NCBI GenBank assembly: GCA_963169105.1
Contig: OY720642.1
Coordinates: forward strand, 78,346,716-78,410,715
Reading direction: 5' to 3'
Source: Ceriagrion tenellum
Lineage: Eukaryota > Arthropoda > Insecta > Odonata > Coenagrionidae
DNA length: 64,000 nt
The stretch's first letter is position 1. Every line of letters begins with the position of its first letter. Under the pieces are notes generated by a model. The model had not been told where the DNA came from, did not search any database, and worked only from the letters and a program-made list of their open reading frames with translations. Of the stretch, positions 58,190-64,000 are shown one piece after another. The position numbers and the translations under genes are program-made.

Positions 58190-58980
58190 AACCCCTTTAA
58201 TCTCTCACGTACCGCCATATCCTTCTCTTCTACGTCTTGACGTCTCCACAAACATTTTTCTCTCATTTATTTTTCCCCACCTTCTTCCGTGCCTTAAATA
58301 TATCAAATTCCTCGAATGCCTGTTTCACCTCGTGGTGAACTGAAATTTCCCATTCCCCACAGACCGAGAGGGCATCTCCGACCTTCCCATGTCCTCTTCT
58401 GCCCTTGATATCTCCCCTCGCTCTTTCACCCATTCTTTTCCTCTCTGATACCACCATTTCCCCATATCTCCGCCCCAATCGTGACTGTTGACCTGACTCT
58501 TTGGATCCCTTATATTCCTTCCCATTTTCCTTTCCGTAGAACTTGCGTGTTTTTTCCCCTTTCGTCCTTCCTCTGCTCTCAACCCAGAGTGTCCTCTTCT
58601 CTCCGTCGCTCGGGCCTATCCCTTTTTATTCAGTTGTACAATCGTTCGTCTTATTATTGTTGTTATGTCACTTCTCCCATTTGAGGACTCCCGGATTCAA
58701 TCTCTCCTGCCGTTTCCTTTCTCGTCTACCGCTGCTCAGTAATCCCCCTTTCTCGTCATTTCTTCCTCCTACGCCATTCCTGGTTGCTCCAATTTTAAGT
58801 GCCTCCGGGCTGGGGATTTTCTTTGTCAACACGGCGCCGATGAATTGCACTCGCCTCTCAACCTCTAGAGTCGTTTTGCGTTCCTCTTTCAAAACGTTGT
58901 TTTGCTCAGCAGTGCTTCTTTTGTTTCCACGCAAAGGGTGCATACGTACTTTTGCGCACCATTCCGATTTGCGACGAAGT
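58190..58980. repeat. Polypyrimidine island
   Basis: C+T-biased plus strand. Frames of 156 (+) and 85-91 (-) codons overlap and show no domain. Confidence 0.55.
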
Positions 58981-61939
58981 TTTTTTTATGCATCATTCGT
59001 TGGCTTGAGATGATGCTCGAGTCGGGACTAGTGAGACTGGTAAGAAATCATTGTTTCTCAAGTATCTCTCTCAACCCCTAGGTGGAATAGCATTTTCTTT
59101 TAAGACAACCAGTTTGAATTCAACACTTAGTTTCTAGTGGAAGTTCATTGTCGCCTTTCTAGGCGCTATGCCAACCTCTTTGTATATAGTGATCCATGCA
59201 TGAGTGAAGTCCGTAATCTCCTCCACAAAATTCAGTCTAAATTTTCCCACATATAATTTTCCTTCCATCCCTTCCCCTGTTGCAATCTTAGGTACTATAT
59301 TTGTTTAGGCTATTCTTCTGTGAATTACCTTCCCCAGACTACTTTATTCAGCCACTTTCTCAGACTTTAATCATATCCGTTTTTTGCTTCCATTCTGTAA
59401 ATACGGTTATTGAATATTTATTCTTCAATATTTATTGCTTAACCCAGGGTCATCATAGCTCTCTCAAGCACTTCTAGAATGATGAATGGATACTTGTAAT
59501 AGAGAATGCTGGTTGAAAACTAAATGCTCCAGTGATTCACATGTGCAGAGAATACGAGCAGGCTTAGCGAATAACTAATTTTTCATATTTTCTCAAACAT
59601 ATTGTTGTGAGGTTTTGTTCATAGATCTCATTTACAATGTTAATGGCATATCTGAAGAAAGTTTTCTAAATGTCGTAGACCTAGTGGTACGGAAGAATTG
59701 ATACATATGGCTGAAGTGATTAAAGACACCCATTTAGCAACTCCATCGCATTATTGAAAGATATTATTTACTTCTATGGAAGTTATTATCAGTTGAAGGG
59801 TATATTATAAACCATCTGTAAAATTTTGAAATGAATTTGTGAACTTAATAACCTAACGGCCGGTTAGGCAGCTGGAGAAGTCCCGATCGGCTTCGGTCAC
59901 AAATTCAATTATATTCACCATATGATAGGAAGCAGAATATTTTCTCAACCCATGGAACCATCCATGGATGGAAGGCTGTTTCGAGTATTGTTTCCTAAAA
60001 GATGGAATCAAGCGGCGATGAATCCTTAACTGGAGGCTAGGACGGATGTAAAATGGAGAGTAATGGCAGTTTAAGACCTGACAGCTATGGAATGAAATTA
60101 CGAGGTTACGGATTTTTGCTATTATTGAGTCCGTCCAGCTAGTGTTCCAAGAATATCTGTCCCAAGTATTCTAATTTTAGCCGAGGTCAGAACCATTGAA
60201 TTAAGAGAAAGCTTTGTTTAATGATTGCCCAGCAAAATGATTTTTTACTAGTCTCAGTTTGTATCGGTTTCCGTAGCCAAGGAGGAAGTGGTGGCGAGGC
60301 TGTAGTAATGAATCCGTAACGGTGATTGGTTGTACGCTACGGAGCAATAATCGAGTCCATCCCGTGAACAATATAATCTATAGAAATGCGCTGAATTGAT
60401 CTCATCATGCGGTGTGACCAGTGGCTAAGCTATTCATGTGAAGGATAAGTAAGTCAATTAAAAGTAAAATTTTGGGTTGTGAGGCGGGAAGTGTTGCGAT
60501 GTGATATGTTCGAAATTGAAATTAATATATTCGTACTGTATTTAGAGAGTAATGGTAAAATGGTGGTGTTGGTTTGAGGTGAAGTATCTACGTACCTATT
60601 GATCTCAACTTATGCTTATGTTGGAGTTTGGTTGTGTACATATTTATAAATCCTATCCAGTTTTAATTTTGTGCTTGCGTATTCTTTCCGTGTGATTATT
60701 AGCCCCTAATTAGAAATCCGAGCTTGTTTGAATGTCTTATCGATTAGCGTTCCCAGAATTGGCCCGGGTGATGCTCGAAAGCCGAAATTAGGATAATCAG
60801 TTCTTAATCCACTTGGAGCATTGCCAATTTTCCCGTGATTAAGACAAAATTGGGAGTGATGTGAATGACGTCTCTTATCCACCCCATAAAACCCTTTAAA
60901 GCGTTTACTGTCTTGAACGCTAATTGCTGACCTGATTCCCAAAATAATTTATGTAAATGCCTTGGCATGTTATTTAATGTACATGGTACTGTGCATTTTG
61001 TTAATCTATAACCAAATATAATGAGATAGTCCTTATAGTTTATAGCGTGAAGATTTACTCTTGCAGTTACGATGTGTCTTGATGTATATATACATGTAAT
61101 ATGTGTTGAAAACCCTTACCAAAGTCTCATTCGTGGCTTTAAGGGAAACTATCTCCAAACTTTGCTAATCAATACACCTCGTTTCATTTCCAATTCTAAT
61201 TAACTCGACTCAGACAATAGTTTCGGCTCTATTCTCCATTGTCAAGGTATGAAGGTACGTAATACATATCAGGAGATCACTAAAAATTTAACTTTATCCA
61301 TGTAAAATTATAGTATAATATGTACATGTCATCACCAACCTCACTACAACTTTTCTTGAGTGGATAAAATGTTCATGTAATCTTATTTGAAGAACTATCG
61401 GTCCCGGATCGTGCATTATTTTGCGTAGGTAATCGAGTAGGGGTCGCAACCATAAAATTTATGTAAGCTACTACTCCGGCCATGTTTTGTTATGACTTTT
61501 GATAACCTTTTTAAATGGCTGAGGTATTTTATACACGGAAGACCGTCAGTTATTCGGTTTTAAGGAATCGCATTTCCAAATGGCTTACATAGCCGGAAAT
61601 ATTATAGTTGTGTTAAATGGGAAAAACTTTTCGTGTCGGGTTGGATTTTGCACTGTAAGTTAATGATGAATCGAAATATACTCATACATGGTCGCTTGAA
61701 CATCGGGCCGATGATTAATTTTGTGAAATATTTTTCGATGATCCTCTCAGTTGATACAAATGTGTGAAATTTACGGTAGAAAAATCATCCGCTTGGAGAA
61801 TTTTTCCTTTGATTTCCAAAATCTCAATAAATTTTCCGGTGTGAACTTCACACGTTTGTGTGATCACTAGTGAGCGACTCCGCTGAAGTTTCTGCGTGGC
61901 CAATTCCGAAGCTCTTTGAAATTTTCTCCTTGGTTGTTC
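58981..61939. other. Unannotated stretch
   Basis: AT-rich sequence with no recognised gene, repeat or RNA. Confidence 0.5.
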
Positions 61940-62090
61940 CGCGAATAGGTATATGGATGTATATTTTATTCTATTTTCTGAAAATTCCATTTTTGACAAC
62001 TTCAGGAGATAGATAGATAAAATACTTTCACTAGAATATGTCAAATTTTTTCTTGAAAAATACATGCGAGAATGAACTGCAAAATAATGC
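61940..62090 (-). repeat. Old interspersed repeat, minus-strand copy
   Basis: On the minus strand the order GCA(T/C)TATTTTGC, CATTCTCGCAT, CTCCTGAAGTTG and ACATCCAT is shared with the plus-strand segment at 62575-62740. In conceptual translation both contain HYF-x-VHSR and LLKL. Similarity is moderate, so the family is old. No identity is assigned. Confidence 0.5.
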
Positions 62091-62574
62091 AATTGTAATC
62101 TCAATTTTAATTTTCCTTTTGGTGTGCAGAGTTTCTTGGATTACTAGGGATATAATCTTTTCAATAGTTGTTGCAAATTGCTGCGACTTTGGCCATATGT
62201 TGCGATTTAGGTCTCTTAATCCCTAGATCTTATGGTTGAATTACTTCCATGATTTTACTAATTACCTTTTGCGATCTTCAAGCTACAGAGCCACATTTAT
62301 AATTCGTTTTGTCTTTAACCGATGTGTAATGAAAGGGTTAAGTGGAAATGGTGGTGGGTTGGAGAGAAACCCGGCGTTGTCATTAAATTTATCTTAGCGA
62401 AAGGACTAGGTTTAGTTTTCATTCTTCACTCGTATATTTGATATACGACGCCTGAGTCACCTTTATTACTTTACTATCGGTGTATGCTTGCATAGTTTAT
62501 TTAGTAATTATGTGGCTGAATATTTACTTAAACCTTCTGACAACAGGTGCTGATAGTTTCCTTTACAATGCAAT

Positions 62575-62740
62575 GATAACGCACTATTTTACCGTGCATT
62601 CTCGCATAGACTGTTTGGGAAATAATTTAATAATATCTTATAAGAGTATCCAGTCTCTCCACCTCTTGAAGTTGATCAATAATGTTGGAAAACAGTGTAA
62701 TGGGAGAAATTTACTTGAAACGCATTCGAATACATCCATG
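62575..62740 (+). repeat. Old interspersed repeat, plus-strand copy
   Basis: This is the inverted partner of 61940-62090, with GCACTATTTTACC, GCATTCTCGCAT, CTCTTGAAGTTGATC and ACATCCAT in the same order. It lies within a 115-codon frame (62480-62827) that has no recognisable domain. Confidence 0.5.
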
Positions 62741-64000
62741 GATATGTTATTTTTTTTCTTCACTGCAGGATCTGCGTTTATTTACATCCATTTGATAAAT
62801 GGTTCAAGTATTGATCTGGGGATATAGCGAGGAAATATACTCGGAGGAACTTTCATATCCCATAAAATGGAGCAGCTCTTTTCTCTGGGTAGTATAGTGA
62901 CCATAATGCTATCCTTTCTCCTTGTTTTATCTCTACTAGTGTATATTGCTTTTCCTTTTCGTCCCTGGATATGTTATCCCGGGATGTATTTACCTTTGTA
63001 TTTTCCTCTCCCCATTGCTATAATTTATTTTGTTTTATCTTTGTCTTTTTTTCATATAACGTTCTCCTTTAAGTGAAGTAACCGTCACCCCAAAGCACCC
63101 CTTTTTATGTTCCAGAAAAGGATCTCAATTTGTAGCCAGCTAAGATTTGCATCCACCAAGCTCCCGCTCTTTATTTCACGTATTTGAATCACACCGCGTG
63201 TGGCTCATTGGAATCGTAAAAAATGGAGTTTCGGATGGAGCGTAGGCTATAAAATTCCGTCCTCAAGAAGCGAATGCTTTCAGGTTCAACGCAAACGCGG
63301 AAGGTGAAACTAGTGTTTGGGAGTGATGGAATGAGTTAAAACCAGTGATAAAATTTTTCATGGTGGGGGTGCTCAGTTATGGGATTAAGCTTCAAAGCTT
63401 AATGCGAAGATCCTGGACCATTAGTGGGGTCTAAAAACCGATGTGACCTTCAAGCGGAGTCATAAATATTGTGACCACTTGGAGCGTTGGTATTGTGACC
63501 TTCTCTGACCATAACAATTGAGATTTCTGGTGTCAATTTTCTTCTATTTTAAACTGGGATATTAGAGGAACGATTAGATTGTTTTCTACATTTTTTGCTT
63601 TCCCAAAAAAGCAAAAAATTAGTATTTTCAACATATGTAATTTATGATGATGTTCTTTTCCACTTTTTATATTTTTCATCATTCAGCGTAAATTTGTATT
63701 CGAAATAATAGGATCCAGAATATGCTGGTTCAACGACTTTGCCCATGTGAAAGTACTCGCACTGTCTAAGTACAGAGAACTATTTTAGCGCTTAAATCAT
63801 GGGAATTAATTTAATCCCCTATTCAAGATAGGGGAGAATATTATCGTCTATATTGATGTATTTTCGTTTAAAAAAATATTTAACTAATACATTTACGATT
63901 GTATCTTTCTTCAGGAATCGTGGTAGTAAATATATATTTTTTAATTTGTGATAATTTCGTTTATGCTTTTCTATTTTCTATCTCCTTTGTTAAATGGTAA
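62741..64000. other. Unannotated stretch
   Basis: AT-rich sequence. The 69-codon frame at 62867-63076 is hydrophobic by T-richness, with no recognised family. Confidence 0.45.

Overview
The window looks like non-coding nuclear DNA of an animal, most probably an arthropod and perhaps an insect. It is AT-rich intergenic or intronic sequence with no long host open frame and decayed copies of several eukaryotic transposon classes. There are also tRNA-derived SINE heads, a long (TA)n microsatellite and GC-richer polypyrimidine islands. I could not recognise a host protein-coding exon, a true tRNA or rRNA gene, or any operon-like layout. The arthropod call is an inference from the style of the CR1/Jockey-group LINE, the IS630/mariner-type transposase and the Penelope-like terminal motifs.

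Layout. 0-12 kb: mostly unremarkable AT-rich DNA, with one transposon end (541-617), a polypyrimidine island (1180-1880) and a small inverted-repeat element (4203-4570). 11.75-12.56 kb: a purine-to-pyrimidine switch around a CpG-dense core. 16.1-16.9 kb: a nested block in which two inverted copies of one tRNA-derived SINE flank an inverted-repeat element. 20.1 kb: a ~155 bp palindrome. 21.8 kb: a TATACC satellite containing a perfect palindrome. 22.6-25.0 kb: a SINE head lying tail-to-tail with a broken LINE on the minus strand. Its reverse transcriptase keeps the YADD active site but has stops and frameshifts, and its 3' tail carries a ~115 bp tandem duplication.

26.3-27.5 kb: a retroposon-like insert with 21 bp flanking repeats and a (TA)43 run, then two hammerhead-like hairpins. 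30.3 and 34.4 kb: two fragments of a second LINE family. 35.9-36.5 kb: an internally deleted IS630/mariner-type transposon with intact-looking inverted termini and a broken transposase. 36.65, 38.8-39.0 and 45.3 kb: more hairpins of the Penelope/hammerhead type, one set arranged as a ~200 bp palindrome. 45.5 kb and 55.8 kb: two further non-autonomous DNA transposons, the latter a hAT element with an 8 bp target-site duplication. 47.2 kb: a third tRNA-derived SINE. From 44.7 kb onward polypyrimidine islands recur every few kilobases.

The most distinctive signal is a dispersed set of short hairpins followed by GAAAC and a GGGTC-like end, which is the arrangement of Penelope-like hammerhead motifs. 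Two copies keep an exact CTGATGA core. Several others share AAATGA at that place. None shows a convincing stem I, so they look like remnants or a non-catalytic relative. All long open frames in the polypyrimidine islands look like composition artefacts.
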